DNA of 64,000 nt from CAVTSA01 sp963790575 (GTDB taxonomy: Bacteria > Chloroflexota > Dormibacteria > Dormibacterales > Dormibacteraceae), in NCBI GenBank assembly GCA_963790575.1, contig CAWBPD010000008.1, forward strand, positions 124,001 to 188,000, read 5' to 3'. Position numbers and translations under genes: made by a program. Position 1 is the first letter of the stretch. Every line of letters begins with the position of its first letter. The notes beneath the pieces are model-generated. The model made no database searches. It had not been told where the DNA came from and saw only the letters and a list, made by a program, of their open reading frames with translations. Shown one piece after another: positions 40,080 to 48,787 of this stretch.

Positions 40080-40597
40080 GGGCCGCCGTCGTCGCTCTCG
40101 GGCAGCACGCTCACCAGGTCGGTGCCGGCTTCCCGCATGGTGCCCGCGACGCGGGCGGGGTTGCCCCGGGCGATCCCGTTGGGATGGACGTCGTGCGTGA
40201 CCACGCTGCCGGCGCCGATCATCGCGCCCTCGCCGATGCTGACGCCGCAGAGGATGGTGGAGCCGGCGCCGATGCTGGCTCCCCGGCGCACGACAGTGGG
40301 GGTGACCGTCCACTCCCCTCGCTGGAGCAGCTTCCCGTCCGAGCCCACCGCCCGCGGAAAGTGGTCGTTGATGAAGCAGACGTGGGGCCCGATGAAGACG
40401 TCGTCCTCGATCGTCACCCCGGTGGGGAGGAACGCGAACGCCTCGATCTTGACTTGGCGCCCGACCACGACGCCCCACTGGATCTCGACAAATGCGGCGA
40501 TCTTCGTCCCGTCGCCGATCTCGCACCCGTACAGGTTCACGAGCTCCGGCTGCGCCACCTGGACGTCCCGCCCCAGGCGTACGTCGTCCGTGATCAT
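40076..40597 (-). CDS. Left-handed beta-helix sugar N-acetyltransferase (WbpD/WlbB-like)
   Basis: 173 residues from the ATG at 40597, consisting almost wholly of hexapeptide repeats (G-C-E-I-G-D-G-T, V-V-V-G-R-Q-V-K-I-E-A, G-V-T-I-E-D-D-V-F-I-G-P). The central C-F-I-N-D-H-F-P-R-A loop carries the catalytic His. G-A-G-S-V-V-T-H-D-V and G-N-P-A-R-V-A-G close the fold, as in UDP-3-amino-sugar N-acetyltransferases. The same frame is open to an ATG at 40807 that overlaps the regulator stop (ATGA), but those 70 extra residues are Pro/Gly-rich and not family-like. A 12-codon mini-frame ends on the 40597 start. Confidence 0.83.
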   Translation of the reverse strand: MITDDVRLGRDVQVAQPELVNLYGCEIGDGTKIAAFVEIQWGVVVGRQVKIEAFAFLPTGVTIEDDVFIGPHVCFINDHFPRAVGSDGKLLQRGEWTVTPTVVRRGASIGAGSTILCGVSIGEGAMIGAGSVVTHDVHPNGIARGNPARVAGTMREAGTDLVSVLPESDDGGP

Positions 40598-40632
40598 GCG
40601 GGGCTGCCCGCGCGACTGGTCCGCTGTGCCAT
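40594..40632 (-). promoter_or_regulatory. Possible 12-codon leader ORF coupled to the acetyltransferase
   Basis: A strong GCGAGGAGGG precedes the ATG at 40632, which opens a 12-residue frame (MAQRTSRAGSPA) whose TGA overlaps the acetyltransferase ATG. The acetyltransferase itself has no ribosome binding site, so translation may reach it by coupling. Confidence 0.35.
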
Positions 40633-40803
40633 CTGCCCTCCTCGCTGGAATGCGGCCCGGGATCAGAGGTGATCCCGGGCCCGGGGTACCTGAGTAGCCT
40701 CGCATCCCGAGCCGGACCTGGCTATGGGTAGTCGTGCTTCCCGCGGGGGGAGGTGCAGGTCCCGGCGGCCCCCGCGTCTTGCTCATCGGAATGGGCGATT
40801 GAC

Positions 40804-41457
40804 TCATGGGGCGGCCAGGCCTTTCCGCGCCGCGTAGAGGACGGCCTGGGCCCGATCGTGCACGCCCAGCTTCTCGTAGATCCGGCTGATGTGATTGCGG
40901 GTCGTCTTCTCGGTGATGCTCAACCTGTATGCCACCTGCTTGGTGGCGAGGCCGTTCGCGAGCATCTCGAGAATCTGAAGCTCGCGCGCCGAGAGGCCGT
41001 CGTACATGTCTTCCGGGGTGACGCGGTGCGTGATCAGGTCGAGGACGCGGTCCGCGACCGCGCCCGCCATCACGAGCTCGCCGTGGGCGACCGCAAGGAT
41101 GGCCGAGATGATGGCCTCCGGGTCGGCGTCCTTCAGCAGGTACCCGCGGGCACCGGCCTCCAGCGCCCGGGAGATGAACCCGTCGGACGCGAAGTTGGAC
41201 AGGATCAGAACCTGGGTCTCAGGGTGCTGACGGCGGATGGCCGCTGTCGCCTGGATCCCGTCCAGGATCGGCATGCGGACATCCATCAGCGCCACCATCG
41301 GCCGTTCGCGATGGACGATCTCCACCGCCTGCTGACCGTTCTCGGCCAGCCCGACCACGCGCAACCGGGGGTCCAGCTCCATGAGCTGGCGCATACCAAG
41401 GCGGAACAGCGGCCGGTCATCCGCGATCATCAGCGTTACCCGGGTGTCTGTGCTCAT
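40804..41457 (-). CDS. NarL/FixJ-family response regulator (LuxR-type HTH)
   Basis: This 217-residue regulator has a receiver domain with the acidic pair in I-A-D-D-R-P, the phospho-acceptor Asp in A-L-M-D-V-R-M-P-I-L-D-G near 58 and the Lys in Y-L-L-K-D-A near 107. A LuxR-type helix-turn-helix follows (L-S-A-R-E-L-Q-I-L-E-M-L-A-N-G-L, then T-R-N-H-I-S-R-I-Y-E-K-L-G-V). The ATG at 41457 follows GGAGGAGG. Its place at the head of the exopolysaccharide genes and behind two surface-protein genes suggests local control. No kinase gene adjoins; the HisKA_3 kinase at 52.8 kb is of the type that pairs with such regulators. Confidence 0.9.
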   Translation of the reverse strand: MSTDTRVTLMIADDRPLFRLGMRQLMELDPRLRVVGLAENGQQAVEIVHRERPMVALMDVRMPILDGIQATAAIRRQHPETQVLILSNFASDGFISRALEAGARGYLLKDADPEAIISAILAVAHGELVMAGAVADRVLDLITHRVTPEDMYDGLSARELQILEMLANGLATKQVAYRLSITEKTTRNHISRIYEKLGVHDRAQAVLYAARKGLAAP

Positions 41458-41542
41458 CCCCGTCCTCCTCCGCGGTAGGTGAGTGCGAGGCACCGCAGCA
41501 CGTGCGGCAGCCCGCCCCCGTTGCTCGGAGCCCGGTGGGCGG

Positions 41543-42988
41543 CTACGACTGCTGTGAGCGGGCCCATGGCCGCCTCCAGAGGACCAGCGCCGCTCCGGCG
41601 ACAAACAGGAGCGACAGGATCGCCAGGCCCGGGTCGCCCCGCGTCCCGGAGACGGCTCCGGGGAAGACTCCGCTCATCGGGAGCGAAGGGTTCGACGACG
41701 ACGGGTACTTGGCCGCGGTCGAATGCCAGGTGGTCGGGATGCCGGTGGGTGGGGGGTCCCCGACGAAGATCCCGCGGGACGGACCCGTGCCGGCCGGATC
41801 GGGCCGGATGGCCCGGTTGAGAGTCGCCGGCGGCGGGTCCCCGACCCGAGCCGGCAGGTTGCGCGATGCCGGCGGATCCGTTGGCGCGGCCGCCGAGGAG
41901 GTGGCGGCCGGGTCGGTGAGTCTGGTCGTCGCCGGGTCGGTGAGTGCCGTCCAAGCCGGGTGGCGCACCGCGGCCGGCACCTGGAGGTGGATCTTGAGCG
42001 CGCTCGCGGGCGTCTTCGGTTGGGGCTTCATGGGGATCCCTGACTGCAGCTGCAGGCGTAGGGCAGGAGTGCTCGCGGTGACGTTCACCCGCGGTGCGGG
42101 GGCGAGGCCGTTCAGGGTTGTCTTCCCCTGGGGGGCGGAGACGTGGCTGTTCAGCAGGGTTGTGTTCACCTGCACGGAGGGAAGGTGGCTGTTCAGGGCG
42201 GCCCTCACCGGTGGGGCGGAGGCCGACCCATTCACGATTGCCTTCACCTGGGTCCCGCCCGGGGACGCCGCCTGCCCTCGCACCTGCACTGGAGGCACGG
42301 GCGAGTTGACGGTGGCGCTCACCTGAGTCGCCGCCGGGGTCGTTGCCTCCACCTGCACCGTCGGCGCGGGCGGGTTCACGGTCGTGTTCACGTGAGGCCC
42401 GCCGGGTGCCGCCGCCTGCACTTGCACGTGCGCCTGGGGCGCGGGTGCGCCGACGGTGGCGTTCACCTGGGTGGGCGGAGCGGCGGCCGCCGGCACCTGC
42501 GCCGTCGGCGCGGGCGGGTTCACGGTCGCACTCACGTGAAGCCCGCCGGGTGCCGCCGCCTGCACTTGCACGTGCGCCTGGGGCGGCGGAGCGGCTGCCG
42601 CCGGCACCTGCGTCGCGGGCGCCGTCACAGTGACGTTGACGTTGACCTTTGGTGGTTCAGCCGGGGTCGGGGCCTGGACGTGGGGGGTCGCCGTGCCGGC
42701 GGCGACGGTCACCTGCGGCCCGGCCGGGGTCGCCGCCTGGACCTTCACGGAAGACGGAGTGGCGGGCGCCGGGGCGACCTGTCCCGCCGGCTGGCGGCCA
42801 GGGATGCTCACCTGCGTGGAGCTCGACGGAACACCGGACCCGGGTGCGGCGACTGTGGCCGCGTGGGCGGTGACGGTCTGCCCGAAGGCGGCAGCTACCA
42901 CCAACCCGGCGAGGATCACTCCCGCCAAGCCCACTGCCCAGCGACGGCTGCTCAGCCGGGAGCAGGCGCGGATGAATCGGATACACAT
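41543..42988 (-). CDS. Secreted repetitive Pro/Val/Thr-rich surface protein with C-terminal anchor helix
   Basis: 481 residues. A signal peptide (basic N-terminus, V-G-L-A-G-V-I-L-A-G-L-V-V-A-A-A-F, cleavage near A-H-A) is followed by about 300 residues of imperfect 20-25-residue repeats of the kind A-P-x-A-x-V-x-V-Q-A-x-x-P-G-G. A Ser/Pro stalk comes next, and the C-terminus is one hydrophobic helix (L-A-I-L-S-L-L-F-V-A-G-A-A-L-V-L-W) with a W-R-R-P-W-A-R tail. This resembles a membrane-anchored cell-wall stalk; there is no L-P-x-T-G. The ATG at 42988 has AGAGGAGAAG upstream. The gene follows the giant repeat protein and probably works at the same surface. Confidence 0.72.
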   Translation of the reverse strand: MCIRFIRACSRLSSRRWAVGLAGVILAGLVVAAAFGQTVTAHAATVAAPGSGVPSSSTQVSIPGRQPAGQVAPAPATPSSVKVQAATPAGPQVTVAAGTATPHVQAPTPAEPPKVNVNVTVTAPATQVPAAAAPPPQAHVQVQAAAPGGLHVSATVNPPAPTAQVPAAAAPPTQVNATVGAPAPQAHVQVQAAAPGGPHVNTTVNPPAPTVQVEATTPAATQVSATVNSPVPPVQVRGQAASPGGTQVKAIVNGSASAPPVRAALNSHLPSVQVNTTLLNSHVSAPQGKTTLNGLAPAPRVNVTASTPALRLQLQSGIPMKPQPKTPASALKIHLQVPAAVRHPAWTALTDPATTRLTDPAATSSAAAPTDPPASRNLPARVGDPPPATLNRAIRPDPAGTGPSRGIFVGDPPPTGIPTTWHSTAAKYPSSSNPSLPMSGVFPGAVSGTRGDPGLAILSLLFVAGAALVLWRRPWARSQQS

Positions 42989-43069
42989 GGTCTGACTTCT
43001 TCTCCTCTGATCGAGATCGCGGGTCACCCAAGGAGGGCGACACGGACGACGAAACGACCGAGGAGGTCG

Positions 43070-46000
43070 TTAGCCAGGCCGTTCGATGCGAGCCTTCAGG
43101 TAGCTGTCGCTGAGGAGGTTCGGTCCGAGGACGGAGGTCGAACCGCCGTCGCGCAGGACGTCTACCGCAGATGCAGGGGCCGCGCCCGCGAAGGTGCTTC
43201 CCCCACCATGGCTGCTGCCGCTGCCGGACGCGGGGCCCGCCGAGGGAGCCATCGGCGCCTGCTGCGGCGTGACCGGAACCGGCGCTGCGGGAGTGTCGGG
43301 GACGAACGACTGCCAGGAGCGGTCCGTGTCCGAGGCTGCGGCCGGCCCGGTCACGATCGGCACGAGGCCTCTCACCACCGAGGAGGGCGACGTCGCGGAC
43401 GCCGGAGACGAAGCAGCCGGCGCTGGCCCTGGCATGCCGAGACCGGACGGCACGAGGGTTCCCGCGAGGCCCGCCTGCAGGGCCGCGAGCCCGGTGCCGG
43501 TCGGGGTCGTGGGAGCGGTCGTCAGTAGCCCGGTGCTCCTGACAGTCGCCACGGCGGGCGATGCGATGGCGCCGATGACGGAGGAAACCGCGCTCTGCAG
43601 GGACTGCGTCACCGGTGCGGTGGCGGAGACGATGCCAGAGACGGCGCTCACGATCGGTGCGACCGGCAAGAGGGTCGCGTGCACGGTCTGCGCGATCGGA
43701 GCGACGACGGCCGCGACGCTGGAGATCACGGGGGCGACTGGCGAGACCGCGGTGCCGACGATCGAGGCCACCGGCGAGACGGCCGCCTGCACTGTCTGCG
43801 TGATCGGAGCTGCAAGCGTCGTCACGCTGGAGATCACAGGGGCGAGTGGCGAGATCGCGGTGCCCACGATCGACACCACCGGGGTCAGGGTCTGCTGAAC
43901 CACCTGCGCGACCGGAGCGGCAAGCGTCGCCACGCTGGAGATCACAGGCGCGACTGGCGAGACCGCGGTGCCTACGATCGACGCCACCGGCGCCACCGTC
44001 TGCTGAACCACCTGCGCGACCGGCGCGGCAAGCGTCGTCACGCTGGAGATCACGGGGGCCACCGCGGTGCCGACGATCGACGCCACCGGCGCCACCGTCT
44101 CCTGAACCACCTGCGTGACCGGCGCGGCCACCGTCGCCACACTGGAGATCACAGGGGCCACCGCGGTGCCGACGATCGACGCCACCGGCGCCACCGTCTG
44201 CTGAACCACCTGCGTGACCGGCGCTGCCAGCGTCGCCACGCTCGAGACCACGGGGGCGAGTGGCGAGACCGCCGTGCCCACGACCGACGCCACCGGCGCG
44301 ACGGCAGCTTCAGCGACCTGGGTGACCGGAGCAGCCAGCGTCGCCACGCTCGAGACCAAGGGGGCGAGTGGCGAGACCGCGGTGCCCACGACCGACGCCA
44401 CCGGCGCCAGGGTCTGCGGAACCACCTGGGTGACCGGAGCGGCAAGCGTCGCCACGGGGGCGAGTGGCGAGGCCGCGGTGCCCACGACCGACGCCACCGG
44501 TGCCAGGGTCTGCGGAACGACCTGGGTGACCGGAGCAGCCAGCGTCGCCACGCTCGAGACCACGGGGGCGAGTGGCGAGACCGCGCTGCCCACGATCGAT
44601 GCCACCGGCGCCACGGTCTGCGGAACGACCTGGGTGACCGGAGCCGCGAGTGGCGCCACGCTGGAGACCACGGGGGCCACCGGCGAGACCGAGGTGCCCA
44701 CGATCGACGCCATCGGCGCCACGGTCTGCTGAACGACCTGCGTGACCGGAGCGGCGAGTGGCGCCACGCTGGAGACCACGGGGGCCACCGGCGACACCGC
44801 GCTGCCCACGATCGACGCCACCGGCGCCACGGTCTGCGGAACGACCTGCGTGACCGGAGCCGCGAGCGGCGCCACGCTGGAGACCACGGGGGCCACGGGC
44901 GAGACCGCGCTGCCCACGATCGACGCCACCGGCGCCACGGTCACCTTCGTGGTCTGCGTGACGGTGGAGATCACCGGCGAGACGGCCGGCTGCGCGGCCT
45001 GGGTGGCGGTGGAGATCACCGGCGAGACGGCCGGCTGCGCTGCCTGGGTGACGGTGGAGATCACCGGCGAGACGGGCGACTGCGCGGTCTGAGTGACGAT
45101 CGAGACCACCGGCGAGACGGCCGGCTGCGCTGCCTGGGTGGCGGTGGAGATCACCGGCGAAACGGGCGACTGAGCGGCCGGGGTGGCGGTGGAGACCACC
45201 GGCGAGACGGCCGGCTGCGCGGTCTGGGTGGCGGTCGAGACCACCGGCGAGACGGCCGGCTGCGCGGTCTGGGTGACGGTGGAGATCACCGGCGAGACGG
45301 CCGGCTGCGCGGCCGGAGTGACCGTCGAGGCCACCGGCGAGACGGCCGGCTGCGCGGTCTGGGTGGCGGTCGAGACCACCGGCGAGACGGGCGACTGCGC
45401 GGTCTGAGTGACGATCGAGACCACCGGCGAGACGGCCGGCTGCGCTGCCTGGGTGACGGTGGAGATCACCGGCGAAACGGGCGACTGCGCGGCCTGGGTG
45501 GCGGTGGAGACCACCGGCGAGACGGCCGGCTGCTTGGCCTGGGTGACGGTCGAGACCACCGGCGAGACGGCCGGCTGCTTGGCCTGGGTGACGGTCGAGA
45601 CCACCGGCGAGACGGGCGACTGCGTGGCCTGGGTGACGGTCGAGACCACCGGCGAGACGGCCGGCTGCGCGGTCTGCGTGGCGGTCGAGACCACCGGCGA
45701 GACGGCCGGCTGCGCGGTCTGCGTGGCGGTCGAGACCACCGGCGAGACGGCCGGCTGCGCGGTCTGGGTGACGGTGGAGATCACCGGCGAGACGGCCGGC
45801 TGCGCGGCCGGAGTGACCGTCGAGGCCACCGGCGAGACGGCCGGCTGCGCGGTCTGCGTGGCGGTCGAGACCACCGGCGAGACGGGCGACTGCGCGGCCT
45901 GGGTGGCGGTGGAGACCACCGGCGAGACGGCCGGCTGCGCGGCGGGAGTGACCGTCGAGACCACCGGCGAGACGGCCGGCTGCGCGGTCTGCGTGGCGGT

Positions 46001-46810
46001 CGAGACCACCGGTGAGGTGATGGACTGGACGCCCTGCGTGACGGTCCCCAGCGCCGGCGGGAGGGTGGATTGGACGCTCGGCGCGACAGGAGCGGTGGAG
46101 CCGGCGGTTGTGGAGGTGCCGAGCTGCGTAACCGGCGACGCGGCCCCACCGGAGCCGCTGCTCTGAGCCGCCCCTCCGGGGAGGGCCGCGGTCGTCGAGG
46201 CCGGGGTCGAGACGGTCGCCTGAGCGGACGGTACGGTCGCCGCGGCAGGGGCACCCACGCCGGCGGTCGAGCCCGTCGACTGAGCGCCCTGCGGCGCCGG
46301 CGCCGGAGCGGCGACCGTGGGGGCCGGCGCAGAGGGCGCCGACGGCGCGGACTGGGTGGCCGGGGAAGCGCCACTGGCCGCCCCAGCGCTCGGCCCAACG
46401 GAGGTGGCGGTCGAGGCTGTGGGCTTAACGCTCTGCGTCACCGGAGCGGGAGCCGCGCTCGCCCCGGAGCCGGAGCCCGTCGATGGGACGGGCTGCGTCG
46501 CGGGGACGGGGGCGGCGGAGGTGACCGTGGAGACCACCGGCTGAACGGTTTGTGCCACCGCGGCCACGGCCGGACTTTGTGTGACCGATGAGACCGTCGT
46601 CCCCAACGTGGTCGAGATCGGGTTTGAACTCGCCGCGGGGGGCGTCGGGAGCCCGGCAGCATATGCTGTGACGTGCAGAAGCACCGCGGCCCCAACTCCC
46701 AAGGCCGCCCCGGCCACCAGCATCAGAAGCGCCCGCAGCGCTGCCGGCCAGGGCCGATGCAACCAGGGCGCCGGCCCCACCGAATCAGAAACGGGTACCA
46801 GCTGCAACAC
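43070..46810 (-). CDS. Giant two-block tandem-repeat exported protein
   Basis: About 1246 residues. A single N-terminal hydrophobic segment (A-L-L-M-L-V-A-G-A-A-L-G-V-G-A-A-V-L-L) ending in A-Y-A-A-G is a likely signal peptide. A Ser/Ala/Pro/Thr-rich region is followed by 24 copies of a 15-residue unit (S-P-V-V-S-T-A-T-Q-T-A-Q-P-A-V) and then about 12 copies of a 36-residue unit (V-A-P-V-A-S-I-V-G-T-A-V-S-P...). A non-repetitive tail ends in S-Y-L-K-A-R-I-E-R-P-G. Cysteine and aromatic residues are almost absent, suggesting an extended fibrous or helical secreted polymer. The frame opens at a TTG (46834) that overlaps the predicted -10; a GTG at 46810 is the better start. Function unknown. 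Confidence 0.75.
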   Translation of the reverse strand: MLQLVPVSDSVGPAPWLHRPWPAALRALLMLVAGAALGVGAAVLLHVTAYAAGLPTPPAASSNPISTTLGTTVSSVTQSPAVAAVAQTVQPVVSTVTSAAPVPATQPVPSTGSGSGASAAPAPVTQSVKPTASTATSVGPSAGAASGASPATQSAPSAPSAPAPTVAAPAPAPQGAQSTGSTAGVGAPAAATVPSAQATVSTPASTTAALPGGAAQSSGSGGAASPVTQLGTSTTAGSTAPVAPSVQSTLPPALGTVTQGVQSITSPVVSTATQTAQPAVSPVVSTVTPAAQPAVSPVVSTATQAAQSPVSPVVSTATQTAQPAVSPVASTVTPAAQPAVSPVISTVTQTAQPAVSPVVSTATQTAQPAVSPVVSTATQTAQPAVSPVVSTVTQATQSPVSPVVSTVTQAKQPAVSPVVSTVTQAKQPAVSPVVSTATQAAQSPVSPVISTVTQAAQPAVSPVVSIVTQTAQSPVSPVVSTATQTAQPAVSPVASTVTPAAQPAVSPVISTVTQTAQPAVSPVVSTATQTAQPAVSPVVSTATPAAQSPVSPVISTATQAAQPAVSPVVSIVTQTAQSPVSPVISTVTQAAQPAVSPVISTATQAAQPAVSPVISTVTQTTKVTVAPVASIVGSAVSPVAPVVSSVAPLAAPVTQVVPQTVAPVASIVGSAVSPVAPVVSSVAPLAAPVTQVVQQTVAPMASIVGTSVSPVAPVVSSVAPLAAPVTQVVPQTVAPVASIVGSAVSPLAPVVSSVATLAAPVTQVVPQTLAPVASVVGTAASPLAPVATLAAPVTQVVPQTLAPVASVVGTAVSPLAPLVSSVATLAAPVTQVAEAAVAPVASVVGTAVSPLAPVVSSVATLAAPVTQVVQQTVAPVASIVGTAVAPVISSVATVAAPVTQVVQETVAPVASIVGTAVAPVISSVTTLAAPVAQVVQQTVAPVASIVGTAVSPVAPVISSVATLAAPVAQVVQQTLTPVVSIVGTAISPLAPVISSVTTLAAPITQTVQAAVSPVASIVGTAVSPVAPVISSVAAVVAPIAQTVHATLLPVAPIVSAVSGIVSATAPVTQSLQSAVSSVIGAIASPAVATVRSTGLLTTAPTTPTGTGLAALQAGLAGTLVPSGLGMPGPAPAASSPASATSPSSVVRGLVPIVTGPAAASDTDRSWQSFVPDTPAAPVPVTPQQAPMAPSAGPASGSGSSHGGGSTFAGAAPASAVDVLRDGGSTSVLGPNLLSDSYLKARIERPG
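43620..44932 (-). repeat. 108-bp coding repeat block (about 12 copies)
   Basis: Units encode 36 residues of the form V-A-P-V-A-S-I-V-G-T-A-V-S-P-V-A-P-V-V-S-S-V-A-T-L-A-A-P-V-T-Q-V-V. At least three units are shortened by an internal loss of 3-4 residues. The last unit towards the C-terminus is degenerate. Confidence 0.8.
44933..46014 (-). repeat. 45-bp coding repeat block (24 copies)
   Basis: Units encode 15 residues with a variable middle (S-P-V-[VIA]-S-[TI]-[AV]-T-[QP]-x-x-Q-[PS]-[AP]-V). A block of four units (copies 4, 5, 6, 7) recurs as copies 15-18, showing higher-order duplication. Confidence 0.85.
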
Positions 46811-46826
46811 AGAACTACCCAGCGAG

Positions 46827-46856
46827 AGTATCAAGCTACCTGGCCCCGTGAGTCAA
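46827..46856 (-). promoter_or_regulatory. Promoter of the giant repeat protein gene
   Basis: On the minus strand TTGACT (46856-46851) is followed after 18 bases by GATACT (46832-46827), a good sigma-70-like pair. Transcription would begin near 46820, which is why the GTG at 46810 is preferred to the TTG at 46834. Confidence 0.5.
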
Positions 46857-47120
46857 TAGGTCACATGCCCCATCCCGCCGGGTAACGCTTCGGCAGAGGT
46901 GCATGCGGGGACCGCGCCGCCGAAGTCGGGCTCGGTGCGGCGGCGTGCGGTGCCAACCCAGGCGCCGCGTGGACCACTTGCCCAATCGGTGTGAGGCTCT
47001 TCGCCCATTGAGTTCGGGCCGCGGCAGGTGTCACCGTCCTCATCGATGGATGGATCCAGCCCGGTCACGCCGTTGGGCGGCACACGCCGCGACCGTCGTA
47101 GGTCGGCCGCCGTAGGAGGC

Positions 47121-48150
47121 GTGCGAGCGTGCCCGCCGGCTCCGGGCCTGGCCTTCGCCTGGGCACCCTTCCAGGCTCGTACCAAGGCCCTCGCCGAAGA
47201 GCTTGGAGCGGAGGCGGTCTTCGTCACCGGCCGCCTTCCCCGCCATCCGTCTCTGCTGCCCCTCCGGTACCTTGCCTGCGCGGCACGGACCTGGACGTTG
47301 CTCGGTGGGCATCGTCGGGAGTTCGTGCTTGCGGTGACGCCGCCGGTGGTGCTTCCCCTGCTCGCCTGGTTCTGGTGCCGCTGGACCCGAACCCCCCTCG
47401 TCATCGACTGCCACACCGACACCTTCCACGCCCCCAAGTGGGCCTGGGCGCGGCCTCTTCTCAAGCGCCTTTTCGCGGACTGCCGGGCGGTGCTGGTGCA
47501 TACGGAGGAGGCGGAAGGCATCGCGGAGGCCTGGGGAGCGCCCGCGATGCTGCTCCCGGACGACGTGCCGGACCCGGGGGAGGCAGAGCAAGCCGCCCGC
47601 GGGTCGAGGCCGCGGGTGCTGGTCGCCGGCAGCCTGGACGCGAAGGAGCCGGTGGCCGAGGCGATCGAGGCCGCCCGACGCCTGAGCGATTGCGAGGTGC
47701 GCTTCACGGGCGACGTTCGCGCCCTCCCGGTGCGGCTGCGCGCGACGGCGCCGGACAACCTCGTCTTCACCGGGTATCTGCCCTACCGCCGGTTCCTTGG
47801 CGAGATGCTGGCCGCCGACGTGGTGGCGGTCTTCAGCGCCGATCCCCACATCATGAACCGCGCAGCCTTCGAGGCCGCCGGGCTCGGTCGGCCGCTCGTC
47901 CTCTCCGACCTGGCCGGGCTTCGTCCACCGGTTCGGTGATGGGCCTCTGTACACGGCGAACGAGCCGGCCCGCATGGCCGCCTCGCTCCGGACCGCGCTC
48001 GGTGACGTCGAGGTCCTCGCGCGACGGAGCCGGCGGCTGGCTGCAAAGCTGAGCCGGCAGCGTCAGCAGGCTGTGCAAGATCTCCGCCGGCGCCTTTTCA
48101 GCACCGGGATCTCGACCGGCGCCACCGAACCGAGCGAGGGCCTGCCGTGA
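47121..48150 (+). pseudogene. GT-B glycosyltransferase, one frameshift near the C-terminus
   Basis: The reading frame from a GTG at 47121 gives L-A-F-A-W-A-P-F-Q-A-R-T-K-A-L-A-E-E-L-G, V-I-D-C-H-T-D-T-F-H, R-V-L-V-A-G-S-L-D-A-K-E-P and V-F-T-G-Y-L-P-Y-R-R-F, the layout of a GT4-like transferase. At about 47919 one base too many (GGG-C-TTC) ends the frame 20 bases later. The shifted frame continues F-V-H-R-F-G-D-G-P-L-Y and runs to a TGA at 48148-48150. That stop overlaps the next gene start (GTGA), so the continuation is genuine coding sequence. An AGGAGG lies just before 47121 but very close. It is divergent from the giant surface protein, so the sugar target may be that protein or the exopolysaccharide. 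Confidence 0.7.
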
Positions 48151-48485
48151 GCGACGAGAGGTGTGTGAATGGTCGCGGCACGCTCGGCGAGCGTCGGGAC
48201 GGCGCGCTCGACGACGACCGCTCTGCTCGAGTGCTGTCCGACGCGCTGTGCGATGACCTGACCGACCTGCTGGTGGAGCTCCAGCTGGCCCGGCGCCGCC
48301 AACCTTCGGCCGAAGTCGACCGGCATGTGCGCACGGTGCGAGACGTCCTGGCCGCGGTGCGCCGTCTGGTTTGCGAACTGCGTGGCGGAGAGTCTGGTGA
48401 CGCGATGCCGTGGGTCAACCCGCTCGAAGGTGGCCTTGGGATCGCGGTGTTCCGGCAGAGTGAGGGTCGGACGACGGACGACTGA
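48147..48485 (+). CDS. Small hypothetical protein following the glycosyltransferase
   Basis: 112 residues from a GTG that overlaps the glycosyltransferase stop (GTGA). The middle (L-T-D-L-L-V-E-L-Q-L-A-R-R-R, then V-D-R-H-V-R-T-V-R-D-V-L-A-A-V-R-R-L-V) is strongly helical and could form a helical hairpin. No membrane segment, signal or family motif is recognised. Coupled translation suggests a function linked to the glycosyltransferase. Confidence 0.5.
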   Translation: MSDERCVNGRGTLGERRDGALDDDRSARVLSDALCDDLTDLLVELQLARRRQPSAEVDRHVRTVRDVLAAVRRLVCELRGGESGDAMPWVNPLEGGLGIAVFRQSEGRTTDD

Positions 48486-48787
48486 GCCGCCCAGCCAACG
48501 GCGACGGCGAGCAAGGTGACAAGCGTCGAGTGGCGCGCTATTCTTTGGTCCGGGCGCGGTTGACCCCCGAGGAGAAGAGCGGAGGCCTGGGGATGGAACC
48601 TCCGCCGCGCATCCCGCCCTCGACGGGCCCAAGAGTCGCTTCCCCAGTGGTGGCAGCCGCGCCTGCTCCGGTCGAAGCGGTTGCTCCGCCATAGCACCTG
48701 GGCCAAAGATCATAGGCGCACATGGTGAGCCGCTCTTCGCCGGGTGGGATGTCGGACGCCTCCCCGTGTTGTTCAGAATGCTCAGCC
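48486..48787. other. Gap without a recognised gene
   Basis: About 300 bases. A 33-codon Pro/Ala-rich frame on the plus strand (ATG near 48593) and a minus-strand frame with C-A-Y-D-L-W-P-R-C-Y-G-G can be drawn, but neither has convincing support. Confidence 0.4.

Noticed and set aside
43679..46015. A 778-codon open frame on the plus strand opposite the giant repeat gene, full of H-R-R-D-G-R-L-R-G repeats.
   Set aside because: It is the antisense of the 45- and 108-bp coding repeats. Tandem repeats with a period divisible by three keep antisense frames open. It has no ribosome site and an implausible composition.
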